From: Prosopocoilus inquinatus
Lineage: Eukaryota; Arthropoda; Insecta; Coleoptera; Lucanidae
DNA: 64,000 bases
Assembly (NCBI GenBank): GCA_036172665.1
Contig: CM069872.1
Coordinates: forward strand, 52,438,101-52,502,100
Direction: 5' to 3'
Below, in pieces: positions 54,830 through 64,000 of the stretch (the stretch's first letter is position 1; every line of letters starts with the position of its first letter). The translations under genes and the position numbers were made by a program. Under the pieces are notes generated by a model. That model had not been told where the DNA came from, did not search any database, and saw only the letters and a program-made list of their open reading frames with translations.

Positions 54830-55900
54830 AGTCCGCCGTGAGGTGCAGCTTTTCTGTCTCACCGATTTTTTGATTTCGCCCCCGTTTCAGAATTAACCCC
54901 GAAAAACACTCTTTCTTGCCTGTTTTTGCATGTTTTTCTCGGATTACCGAAAATAATCCGGAAGTACCCATTCTAGAACGATTCTTCGGACGATTTTTGC
55001 TCGCTCCGGAGCGACCGCCCGCCGCTTAGCGTCACCACGGGCGGAAAAGTGAAGGGGTGCAACCTTGCAGACTCCTCTTCGGGAATTTTTTTCGCCTATT
55101 CAGCGTCACCCCAGCACCGCAAACAGCCTATTTTTGGACGCGGGAAAGTGCGAAGAACGCACCGGAATCCGCTGTTATGCGATCCGGTGTCCCGGAGGGC
55201 GGGCGCAGGCACGTATTCCCGAAAATTGCCCATTTTTAACTTCAAAAATTCCAGCGCCCTTCGTTATTAATCGATCGGGATGAAATTTGGTGGGCGGGCG
55301 TGCCACGCGGGGACCTCTTACCCCCCCCCCCCCCCCCGAGAAGATCGAGTCCGAGTCCGATCCTGAAAAGGGCAAAAAAAATATAGTATGCGATTTCGCA
55401 GCATTTTCCAAAATTTCTCGAAAACGGGTACTAGGAATTTGATTGAACTCTTTCGTTTGCTGCGGCGTCCTTTGCCTTCGACCTAACCTATGGGGCCCCA
55501 TATTTGGGAAAATCCGTTGGGCAGAGATATGATTTTTTGAAGTTTTTGAATAATTTTGCAACTTTTTTTTGAAACATTAATTTGGGGAGTTTTCGGGGGG
55601 ATATAACGCCTCGAGTTGCACGTCACCCGGAGCGGAAAAGACCGGAAAACGCCGTGGTGAAGACTGCGCGACGATCGTAAGCTTCCCGAAGTCGCTGCAG
55701 GGCCGGACATCGAACCGAATTTGAATCACGCTGAAAGAAAAAAAAATTCGACGCTGTCGACCTGAAATTCGGCACGGGCCTCGCCCTGTCCTTCCTTAGG
55801 ATGGCTTCACAGGTCAGGACCGGCTTTGCCCAATAGCAAAAAGTAGGGCCACCCATGTATTTTAAATGGGAGAACACGCAATACCGAAAATTAGTCCTCA
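54830..55900. other. GC-rich block unlike its surroundings
   Basis: Dense CpG and words such as CCGGAGCGACCGCCCGCCGC, GATGAAATTTGGTGGGCGGG and AGTAGGGCCACCCATGTATT give it a texture different from the AT-rich flanks. A C17 tract sits at 55321-55337. Overlapping frames occur on both strands (e.g. minus 55175-55561, 128 aa; plus 55049-55270), none with a domain I recognise and all crossed by others. GCGTCACC words recur (55029, 55100, 55620). It may be an old dispersed repeat or a transferred segment; the origin is not shown. Confidence 0.45.
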
Positions 55901-56895
55901 GAGGTCTAATTTTTCAAATCATTTTCCTCAGTTTGTAATTATTTTCGCGAATGAAGAGACAACTCTTCATGGTTTGATTTTTTTAAATTCAATTTAAATT
56001 CAGTGTTCCAAGAAACATTCCGGCACGACGCCGACATTGTCACGAGCATTTATCCGAAGTCAAAGGAGATGATCAAAATCAGAGAGAGAAAGGGCGAATA
56101 ATTTTCGACAATTAATTCTGAAAATATACAAGTAAACGCCAATCGAGCAAACCGTGGAAAGCGAAGTTTTCGGCTGTTTCTTCCGAAAACCAGAGCGCTA
56201 CTAACAAAGAAAATCGCGCGCGATCCATCTTTAAAAGAATTGGAAAGACGAAAAGGGGATGAAAAGAGGATTTCGTTTCTGACTTGGTTGAAGTAATTAC
56301 CCTTTCTTTTGGTAACTGCATCACCTTTTCGACTTCCCCCCCCCTCGCCCCGTTCGCACGTTTACACGTGATTTCGCCTTTTTTAATGCATCATTTTTAA
56401 TCATAGGGAGTGGCTGCTGTGGATTAAGCGCCTAAAAATAGAATGGCACAGTTTTATCGTCGAACTTGCTTAATACAATCAATCATTTTAATACTGATAC
56501 GCGTAATTACGGGGGATTTGTTTCCTTGCATGATACTCGTCAGAGGAAGTTTTCAGGCACCGCCGCCGCCGCTCGTTTCGATTGCTGAATTTTCAAATTG
56601 GGTTTTTAATTAAAAAAAAAAAAAAGAAAAAAAGACACCTTCGGTCTATCGATGGAAAATCAACTTTAGCGATGCATTTTCGGTGACCATTCAGATTCAG
56701 ACTAATAAATAATGTGGTAAGGGCTTCTTACGACGTCATTAAAGCGCCGGGCCTGTTTTGAAAACGCGATGGCGCAAGCAACAGATCATTTTTTTTTACT
56801 TTCGAACTATCTATCTCTTTTTAACTTTCGCATAAGCATTGACCGCATTTTCAAAAAAACTATTCCCCGTTAGATGTCGCGGCCGTTTAAATTTA
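55901..56895. other. unassigned stretch
   Basis: The 70-codon minus frame at 56112-56324 is unsupported. CACCGCCGCCGCCGCTCG at 56560 and a C8 run at 56337-56344 are the only marks. Confidence 0.35.
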
Positions 56896-56899
56896 GCCG

Positions 56900-57420
56900 G
56901 CGTAAAAGCGCACTTTCTTCTTATATTATGATTGGGAGTTATTTGAAATTAATTTTTATAAAGATTCAGCTTTTTCTTCTTCTTAATATTGTAACAGTTA
57001 ATTGCCCTTTCGCTTCACGCGCATCCTCTCACCCCCCACCCCTCCGCGCCTTTCATGCCTCTCGAGAATAAAAATAAAAAAATTTCGTTCGGGTCACACA
57101 CAAGAGTCAAGTGTCTTTGGGATGTATTTGAAATTTTTTTTCTTTTTCTTAATATTATTGAAAAGTGTAATTGCCTCTGCACTTCACACCACATCTCCCC
57201 CCCCCCCCGCCCTTTGTGCCCCTCGAGAATAATAATAAAACAATTTCGTTCGGGTCACGCACAAGCAGCGTCTTTGGGACGTATTTAAAATCATTTTTTT
57301 TTCTTATTTTTATTGTAATATTTAATTGTCCCTTCACACATACACGCGCGTCCTCCCCCCTCCCTCCCCTTGAAGAATAAAAATAAAACAATATCGTTCG
57401 GTTCACGCACGAGCAGTTTC
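56900..57420 (+). repeat. roughly 150-bp tandem array, three units
   Basis: CT(C/T)GAGAATAAAAATAAAA..TCGTTCGG-TCAC recurs at 57061, 57222 and about 57369 (spacings 161 and 147). Each is preceded by a C-rich patch (up to C12 at 57197-57208) and TTCTTA-T-TTATTG. The overlapping frames here (57002-57380) are Pro/Phe-rich products of these tracts. Confidence 0.75.
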
Positions 57421-57960
57421 CTTCCTTACCGCCGACCGGCGCCGCCTTCATTGTCTCTCCGACACAATGATGTGAACTTTAATTGTAGAGGCAGAGGTGC
57501 ACCGCTGTTATTAACTATTACACACATTATGATTTTTGATGCGTTCATAAGTCATATCGGGCGGGCGTCGCGTCGATCGCTCGCTCGCTCAAAACCCCCC
57601 CTCAACGAGCTCATTGTCAATTGTTGACGTGAAACTGTCCGGCGCGGCTTAAACATTCCAGGGCGCCCCCCTCGCTTCCCCCCGTAATGGAAACATTAAA
57701 GCTCAACTGTGCGAAAACAAAAGCCGAACTAAATTCGAGAGGGGGGAAGGGGCTACCGCGTCATGTCATAAACCGTACGGGGGGCGTAATCAATTTTGCA
57801 AAAGCCACTAAGTACTATACTGCAAATTAAAAAAGTTTTTTTTTTTAATTTGTAATTTTTTAATTTGTTTTTCATTTGTAATTTTGTGAATTTCCTTTGC
57901 TTTACCAAAGTGTCACCTGTGAGTCGTCACATTTAATCGGTATGTTATTAATCGTTTGGT
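57421..57960. other. unassigned stretch
   Basis: GC-richer DNA to about 57790 (TCGGGCGGGCGTCGCGTCG), then T-rich. No gene or repeat recognised. Confidence 0.35.
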
Positions 57961-57965
57961 TTTGG

Positions 57966-58030
57966 AGAAGAAAGAAAAATTACAGGAAACTGTAACTGTC
58001 TAATATTTTTTTTCTTTTGTTTTCGACCGT
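57966..58030. mobile_element. solo right end of the TTACAG family
   Basis: GAGAAGAAAGAAAAATTACA..GGAAACTGTAACTGTC with outer TTTTCGACCGTGG. The inner core is at 57980-57995. No left partner was found upstream. Confidence 0.65.
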
Positions 58031-58829
58031 GGCTTTAACTTTCAAATGCTCACACTGAAAAGAGAGAGAGGAAGAGTCAAGATTGTCAATTCGACAATAA
58101 GCTCAATGAAGTCTGCGGTACCAACTATAAACATTATGTAAAATGAGCAGTGTTGTAAAAGTTGGCGGCGCCATCTGAAAATTGAAACGTTAAATATTAA
58201 AACGTGCTTGCTTTAAACGCCGCCGCCGCGCCGTATAACAAACGTCTTTAAATTTTGACTCCTAGAAGCCACTTGACGTTTCTAAGCAAAGCACTTCATG
58301 GAAAAACGCACGAAACAGCGACAGTAATTTGCGCCATCTGTTGTAAATTATTGCATTTCATTCAGCAACTTCTGGTATCGGTTAACACGGAAAAAAAAAA
58401 TAATAAGTGAAACACCACCTGTAAACCTCAATCTCAATCTCACCTGGATCTTCTCGAAAATAAAATTAGTATATCCGAGGTTACGAAAAGAGAAAGCGCC
58501 ATCTGTTGGAGGACAACTTGATTGCGTTTCTACGCGAACGCAATGGTTGCTAAAAGACGTCTATACGACTTTCAGTGAACAGATTTTTTGAAACGATTTA
58601 AATATGAGCGCCACCTTTTAGCACTGTGTCCAAACACTGTATCTAGTTAAGTTTTGTTCTCACAGATGACGCAAGTACGCGAACCGGAAACCATGCATGT
58701 GACACGTCCGAATGAATTAATTAGAGCGTGTGTATTGGGTGAGAGGAATAAACGTTTTAAGGAGTGAGCTGCGTTTTATTAAAAAAAAAAAAATTGAGAT
58801 ATGCTTCTTCAAATATGTAACTCTTTTAG
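58031..58829. other. stretch with three GCGCCATCT words
   Basis: GCGCCATCTG occurs at 58168, 58331 and 58496 in otherwise dissimilar sequence; no array structure links them. No gene seen. Confidence 0.45.
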
Positions 58830-58954
58830 GGCCGTTTTCATAATCAGACTTTAAATTTAAAGTTACTTTAACCTAAAAAAAAATACATTTGTTTCCCTAT
58901 ATTTAAAGTGACTTTAAATTAAAGCTTCCTTAAAGTCTGATCATGATAATGGCC
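58830..58954. mobile_element. MITE family GGCCGTTTTCATAATC, copy 2
   Basis: GGCCGTTTTCATAATCAGAC at the left and GTCTGATCATGATAATGGCC at the right. Compared with 22198-22319 the interior (AAAAAAAATACATTTG, TTCCTTAAAG) is reversed, so the two copies are in opposite orientation. Confidence 0.82.
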
Positions 58955-60255
58955 ATTATTGTAATTAAATTTACAATTGATTGAGCGAGAGATGTCGCTT
59001 TAAACCGTCCACTACAACACATCGATCGCGGCAAAAAAAAAAAGGTTAAACTAAATTAGCCCATCTTTAATTCAGTCTCAGCTAATCAGATGGCGTGACT
59101 CAAGGCCCTTTACAATATTTAAATTGGATCGATTAAGAGATGGCGCTTTAAACATGTCAGATGTCAGATGAGATGGATTAACAGGAATTGGACGTTTCCA
59201 TCTCCAGTCACCTTCTTCTTCTTCTTGTTCTTGTTCCCACCCGAGACCTTAAATTGACACTTTAAAATTCCACCCTTCCCCACCCCCCACAAGATTGACT
59301 TTGAAAACTCTATTTATAACTTAAATACATATAATAAGGGCGAAATATCCTCGTTACTAATTAAAGTACCCCACTAACTGAAATGATCGACGCGTCAGTA
59401 ATAATTAGATTGATTCCCCCCTCTCCCCCATTACGAAAAGTCCGGGAATTTTAAATAATTTAATTTTCTTCCTGCTTGCAACCGAACGAACAAAATTAAA
59501 AAAAAAAACAAACAAACCAAAACGATGCGCGCCTTCTAATACTCGCGAATAATTTGGGGCGGTCGAAGGGCTTAAATTCGTACGATACGAATACGTAAGA
59601 GACTCGGGGGATGTACATACATACATACATACAGAGAAAGCCGTACAAAAGAATATTGCGTTTCACGGCAAATCCTCTCCGCGCTTAGGTTTAGCCGTGA
59701 AAGAAGAAGAAGAGAGAGAGAGGAAAAAACGGGCAAATTCTATGTCGAGGGGGCTTTGGGGTGTTGCGCACCTCCTGACCTGGCGCATAGCCACATCGCC
59801 GGCGCGCCAACTCGATCAATACTATACGTTTTACCCCCTGCCCGAATTTGCAATTTTCAATGGGGAATGCGGGCGAACCCCCCCCCCCCCCCCAAGTACG
59901 TTATGGCATCCGTAGATTTACTTATCCTCGTTCGGGGCCGACTCTTCCTCGCAGAGAGAGAGGGGGAGAAAAAACGGGGTGCCCCACTAGAACCACCGTC
60001 GTTAAGGGCACCCTTAAAATCACTTCAATTAGTCCCGGCGGCGCTTTTAAATCGTTGGACACCCCCAAAGATCAATTGGGGCGAATAATAAGCTTTTCAT
60101 TCAACACCCGAACAAGTGCTTCATCGTTTGGAAAAAAGAATGCGCACAGAAAAATGATCGTCTACGACTTATCCTCCCCCCCCCTCCTCTTTGTGAATCA
60201 ATAATCTGCGATTAATATCTGCCGATTCGGTTCGTTTACACTCGGAAAACAAAAA
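58955..60255. other. unassigned stretch with microsatellite and C tract
   Basis: (TACA)n at 59611-59632 and C16 at 59878-59893. Plus-strand frames at 59697-60204 overlap each other in three phases and read through the C tract; no domain seen. Confidence 0.35.
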
Positions 60256-60259
60256 AAAA

Positions 60260-60650
60260 ATCACGTTTTATAAGCTTAATTTGCCATCAGAAAAAATAAA
60301 GGTCCCAGGAGTGACACCTGAGGCGTTCCTAGCGAGTTTCCGCCTTTGTTACCTCTCGACACACCAAAAGGTTTTGCGTTCGCTTACAATCAGGACGCTT
60401 TTTTTAATTTCGCATTTCATAACCTTAATTTGCTTTATTCAGAAAAGAAAAGGTCCCAGGAGTGACGCCTGAGGCATTCCGAGCGAGCTTCCACCTTCCA
60501 CACCTCCTGACAACAAAAGAGTTTCCGTTTGTCTACAATCAGAACGCTTTGTTTAAAGTTTCTCGTTTCGAAAGCCTAATTTGCTTTTCTCAGAAAAATA
60601 GAGGTCCAGGAGTAAGACCTGAGGCATTCCAAGCGAGTTTCCGCCTTACT
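60260..60650 (+). repeat. 151-bp tandem array, three units
   Basis: AGGTCCCAGGAGTGAC (third copy AGGTCCAGGAGTAAG) starts at 60300, 60451 and 60602, spacing 151. Units share CCTGAGGC-TTCC-AGCGAG-TTCC and ACAATCAG-ACGCTTT. Frames here are repeat-derived. Confidence 0.88.
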
Positions 60651-60739
60651 CGGGGCCGAAATGAGAGCAAATTCGAAAAACTATCGTGCAAAATATTTTT
60701 TTGCGCAGCACTTTTAAACAAGGTGGTTGCTAGCGGTCT

Positions 60740-62400
60740 GAATTCTTGAATCTTGAATCTTCGAGCTTTTTAAGCTCATGCATTCGGACAGCTTCGGGTT
60801 ATTCGTGAACGAAATGGAACGTCTGCAACAAATCAAATTAAGGACACACTTCGACAGAAAAATCATCATAACGTTTCGGCCTTAGAAGTCCTTGGATCTT
60901 GAAAGCGTTTCCAGAATTTCTTGAAGGTACATTCAAGCTTACTATTAAACTCAAACGTAATCAAACCGTTCCGGCTTATCTTGACTGAGTTTCGCACGGG
61001 TTCACTTAAGTGAGATGGCTGGTTGTGGTTTGAATTCTTGAATCTTCAAGCTTCTTAAGGTTATTTATTCGGACAGCTGATCGGCTTGTTCGTGAACGGA
61101 ACGGAACATCTGTCACGCATCAAGTTAAGGACACGCTCTGATTAGAAAATCATCACAATATATCGGCTTGAGAAGTCCTTGAATCTTAAAACCATTTCTT
61201 GAAGATATATTCAAGCCTACCATTAAACTCAAATGTAATCAAACCGCTTCGGTTTATCTAGATTGGTTTTGCGTAGCTCTCTTAAATGAGATAGTTGGTT
61301 GTGGTCTGAATTCTTGAATCTTGAATCTTATAAGCTTTTTAAGCTGATTTATTCGGACAGCTTCGGTTTGCTCGTGAACGGAATGGAACGTCTGTAACAA
61401 ATCAAGTGACGGACACACTCCGATTAGAAAATCATCATAATGCACGGGCTTGAGAAGTCCTTGAATCTTGAAAGCTTTACCAGCATTTTATTATTAAACT
61501 CAAACGTAATCAAACCGTGCCGGATTATGTTGATTCAGCTTCAGCTTTCCAAGCGCTTCTCTAATCTCTGGAATTCTTGAATCTTAACGAAGCTCTTGAC
61601 GCATGATGACACGTTTAATCAGTGCGTCGACCATGAGGGAGTTAAGCTTGAGGCTCTGCTCGTTTAGATTTCTAGAACTATTCTTGAAAATGCTTTTAAA
61701 TCTGAAGAGCGGCGGCTTGGAAAGTTCTTGAAAGGCCTTTTTAAAGGTCCTCCAAAATTTCTTGAAGATTACCTCGAGTTTATTAAAAACTCAGATACGA
61801 TCAAACCGTTCTGGCTTAATGAACGGGAATACCTTGATTGAGCTTCGGCTCTTCACGTGCTTGTTTAATCTCTTGAATTCTTGAATCTTGCCGAAGCTCT
61901 TGAAGCTTTATACGATTAATCAGTGTGCCGACCATGATGGAGTTAAGCTTGAGGCTCTGGTCGTTTAGATTTCTAAAAGTAATCTTGAAAATGTTTTTAA
62001 ATCTGAAGAGCGGCGGCTTGGAAAGTTCTTGAAAGGCCTTTTTAAAGGACCTCCAGACTTTCTTGAAGATCTATTCGAGTTAATTAAAAACTCAGATACG
62101 ATCAAACCGTGCTGGCTTAATGAACGGGAATATCTCGATTGAGCCTCGGCTCTTCACGTGTTTCTTTAATCTCTTGAATTCTTGAATCTTAACGAAGCTC
62201 TTCAAGCATTTCAAGCATGATGACACCTTTAATCAGGTCTGCGGACCATGAGGGACTTAAGCTTGGGGCTCTGCTCGTTTGGATTTTTAAAACTAACCTT
62301 GAAAATGCTATTAAATCTGAAGAGCGGCGGCTTTGAAAGATCTCGAACGTTGAAGATCTTCAAGCTTTTTTTCAAGCCTTGCGCGTGGACGTCACTGTGG
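60740..62400 (+). repeat. 260-305-bp tandem array, two subfamilies
   Basis: GAATTCTTGAATCTT marks units at 60740, 61032, 61308, 61571, 61875 and 62176. Units 1-3 share TTCGGACAGCT..CGTGAACG-A; units 4-6 share GGCTCTGCTCGTTTAGATTT and GAAGAGCGGCGGCTT. ATCAAACCG links both types. CTTGAA and AAGCTT words are strongly over-represented. There is no ORF of note; the repeat is old, with many small differences. Confidence 0.88.
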
Positions 62401-62454
62401 AACGTAACTGAGAGTTTTTCATTCGTCTGATTCATCACCTGCTTCACGGAAACA

Positions 62455-62575
62455 GATGTCGCAATGACAGATGTCACGCAACGTCATAAAATAACGAACG
62501 TCGAGACGTCGAGCAACGTCACAATGACAGGTGTCAGGAAACGTCAGGACGAAGCAACTGTAAAAACGTTACCTT
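62455..62575 (+). repeat. short cluster of AACGTCA / GACAGRTGTCA words
   Basis: ATGACAGATGTCACGCAACG and ATGACAGGTGTCAGGAAACG lie 62 bases apart, with ACGTCGAGACGTCGAG between them, a local direct repeat. Confidence 0.55.
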
Positions 62576-62578
62576 GAC

Positions 62579-62596
62579 AAAAAAAAAAAAAAAAAA
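62579..62596 (+). repeat. A18 homopolymer
   Basis: Eighteen consecutive A following CCTTGAC. No retroelement body is evident upstream. Confidence 0.7.
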
Positions 62597-62623
62597 GGTG
62601 ACACAATTCAATCATCTATTTAG

Positions 62624-62663
62624 GGCAATTCACCATAAGCTCAGGGGGAGAAGGTGAATTGCC
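62624..62663. repeat. hairpin GGCAATTCACC
   Basis: GGCAATTCACC (62624-62634) and GGTGAATTGCC (62653-62663) are perfect 11-base arms with an 18-base loop. Confidence 0.65.
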
Positions 62664-63640
62664 GCAAATTACTCAGCGGGGTGCCGTATAAGTCTTCGTC
62701 GGTTGGTGAGGGGAGGGGGCAGGGAGAGGAGGAATGCACGCGGGGTTTATCGACGCAAATCTCTATTAGTGTCGCCTTCATTAAGGCGATTGCTGAATTA
62801 CCTACTTACTTCCCCGGCTTGTATCATCGGGGCTTCACCATCAATATTCTTCACCCCCCTCCGGCCTGACCCCTGCAGAGTTCCCCGAAATTTAAGGCGA
62901 CTTTAATTCGCATTCGCGGTGCTGCCTAAGATAAATTCACATCACCCTTTCCCCCCCACCCCCTGAAATGGCAAACACCACCTGATATGCAACAAATCTC
63001 AATTTTGCTTGGATTGAGCGCGCCGGAGGATCGTGACTTGGTTTTCGAGTGACTTGGAGGCCGTGAATTTATTGAGCAGCTTGCTTTCACCGGCCGTATT
63101 GATTTCGACGGGGGGGGGGGGGGGGCAAGTTGGTCTACCCTATCGGATGTTGCAGTAGGTAAATGAGTGACCGACAAAGTTCGTAATAAATTGACGAAAA
63201 TATGAAACAAATATCAAAACTTTTTAAAAACGAGCAAGAACTATCCAAAAGCAAAAAAAAGTAATAAATTAAATCATGCGCTTTTATGTTTCACCTATAA
63301 GACGATGCATTACTGCCAATTTGTTTCAATTGTTTATCTGCTCTTGTTTTTGATAACCAACGCGTATTTATTTATTCTTTTAACGACAACCTTCTAATTT
63401 TTCTTCATTTATTACTTAACAAAATAGACAATGAAAAAAAAATATAACAATATACGTAAATACTTTTGCCCTTCCCTGTATTCGTTTTCATGTTTTTAAA
63501 GCAATCTTGTTGCCTTCAGGTTATTTTTTGTTTAAGGAAGTATTTTTGTCCAGTATCGACTATTTTCTTAATTTTTTCAATCAAATGTTATTTTTTCGAA
63601 AATTTTATTATGTAATAGATGAATATTTTTAGGGTCTAGG
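62664..63640. other. unassigned stretch with a G16 tract
   Basis: G16 at 63110-63125. Frames at 62654-62906 and 62926-63210 cross each other and lack domains. From 63200 on the DNA is AT-rich. Confidence 0.35.
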
Positions 63641-63748
63641 ACAATTCGCCATCGCCGATTTGTCGTCGCCAATTCACCGTCGCCGATTCGTCGTAGGTAC
63701 AATTCACCGCCGGAAAACTCGCCGTCGGTAAATTCGCCGTCAGCGATT
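63641..63748 (+). repeat. degenerate 14-16-bp minisatellite
   Basis: AATTC(G/A)CC(G/A)TCG(C/G) words repeat about seven times with spacing 14-16 bases. The repeat ends at CAGCGATT. Confidence 0.75.
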
Positions 63749-64000
63749 AAAGTTTTAAGTCCAGGTACATATCCAAATCATAATATACCGATAATTATAT
63801 GTAAATAAAATAAAGAAGTTAACATAATTGATGGAAAATAAAATAATTTGTTATTAATTAAATGTGATACATAGATAAAGAAACAGATAAAAAAATTTGG
63901 TCTTCCAGGAAGTATTTCTTATTCTTCAGGGTGTTCGTAAAATCCCTCCAATTCTTCTTTTTTATATTTTCAGATTCTGCTCAAAATCATATTGATTTTC

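Noticed and set aside
62579..62596. Poly-A tail of a LINE or SINE
   Set aside because: Upstream sequence has no reverse-transcriptase frame, A/B box or target duplication around the tract.

Overview
The window looks like nuclear DNA of an insect, tentatively a beetle-like or related arthropod genome; order and species cannot be fixed from the sequence. Reasons: AT-rich non-coding DNA with almost no credible ORFs, many short foldback (MITE-type) elements, termini of the CAGGGTGTCCC type that are common in insect genomes, local tandem arrays of 75-520 bp units, and one insect-style core promoter (TATA plus TCAGT initiator). No bacterial operon, rRNA, convincing tRNA, CRISPR array or transposase ORF was found. 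All repeat calls were made by eye, so boundaries are good to roughly 10-20 bases and copy numbers are minimum values.

Layout. 1-760: purine-rich repeat (second copy at 20290-21180). 1465-1830, 4085-6060 and 11390-11662: one satellite family, with a 193-bp array at 4258-6060. 2519-2827 and 9409-12570: several foldback elements. 12835-15730: 520-bp array carrying a 400-bp insertion. 17440-18836: element with 30-bp inverted ends. 21541-21682: spacerless palindrome. 25745-27850: 296-bp array split by a 766-bp foldback element. 31591-31946: 165-bp-arm hairpin. 32862-35605: two more arrays and a foldback element. 35904-40833: four copies of a family whose ends carry the palindrome TTACAG-TTTC-CTGTAA. 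41107-42771: a foldback element whose arm was amplified into a 368-bp tandem array. 42850-48482: direct duplications, a 20-bp minisatellite, a 1.2-kb foldback element and a 380-bp dispersed repeat. 48874-48992: the only convincing piece of a gene, a TATA/Inr promoter, short leader and 17-codon first exon ending in a splice donor. 49575-54600: five tandem arrays plus two adjacent foldback elements. 54830-55900: GC-rich block unlike its surroundings. 56900-57420 and 60260-62400: further arrays. 63641-63748: small minisatellite.

How the parts relate. If the exon at 48940 is real, everything to its right (15 kb) could be its first intron and everything to its left is upstream DNA. The strongest theme is exchange between foldback elements and tandem arrays. 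The arm of the 26993-27758 element recurs inside the units of two arrays (33 kb and 41-42 kb), the end of the TTACAG family recurs inside the units at 49575-50440, and a cassette of about 24 bp (GAATCTTGAAATGTACCTC and variants) is shared by three otherwise unrelated arrays. Two short words, GGCAACACTG and GCGCCATCT, also recur far above chance across unrelated contexts.
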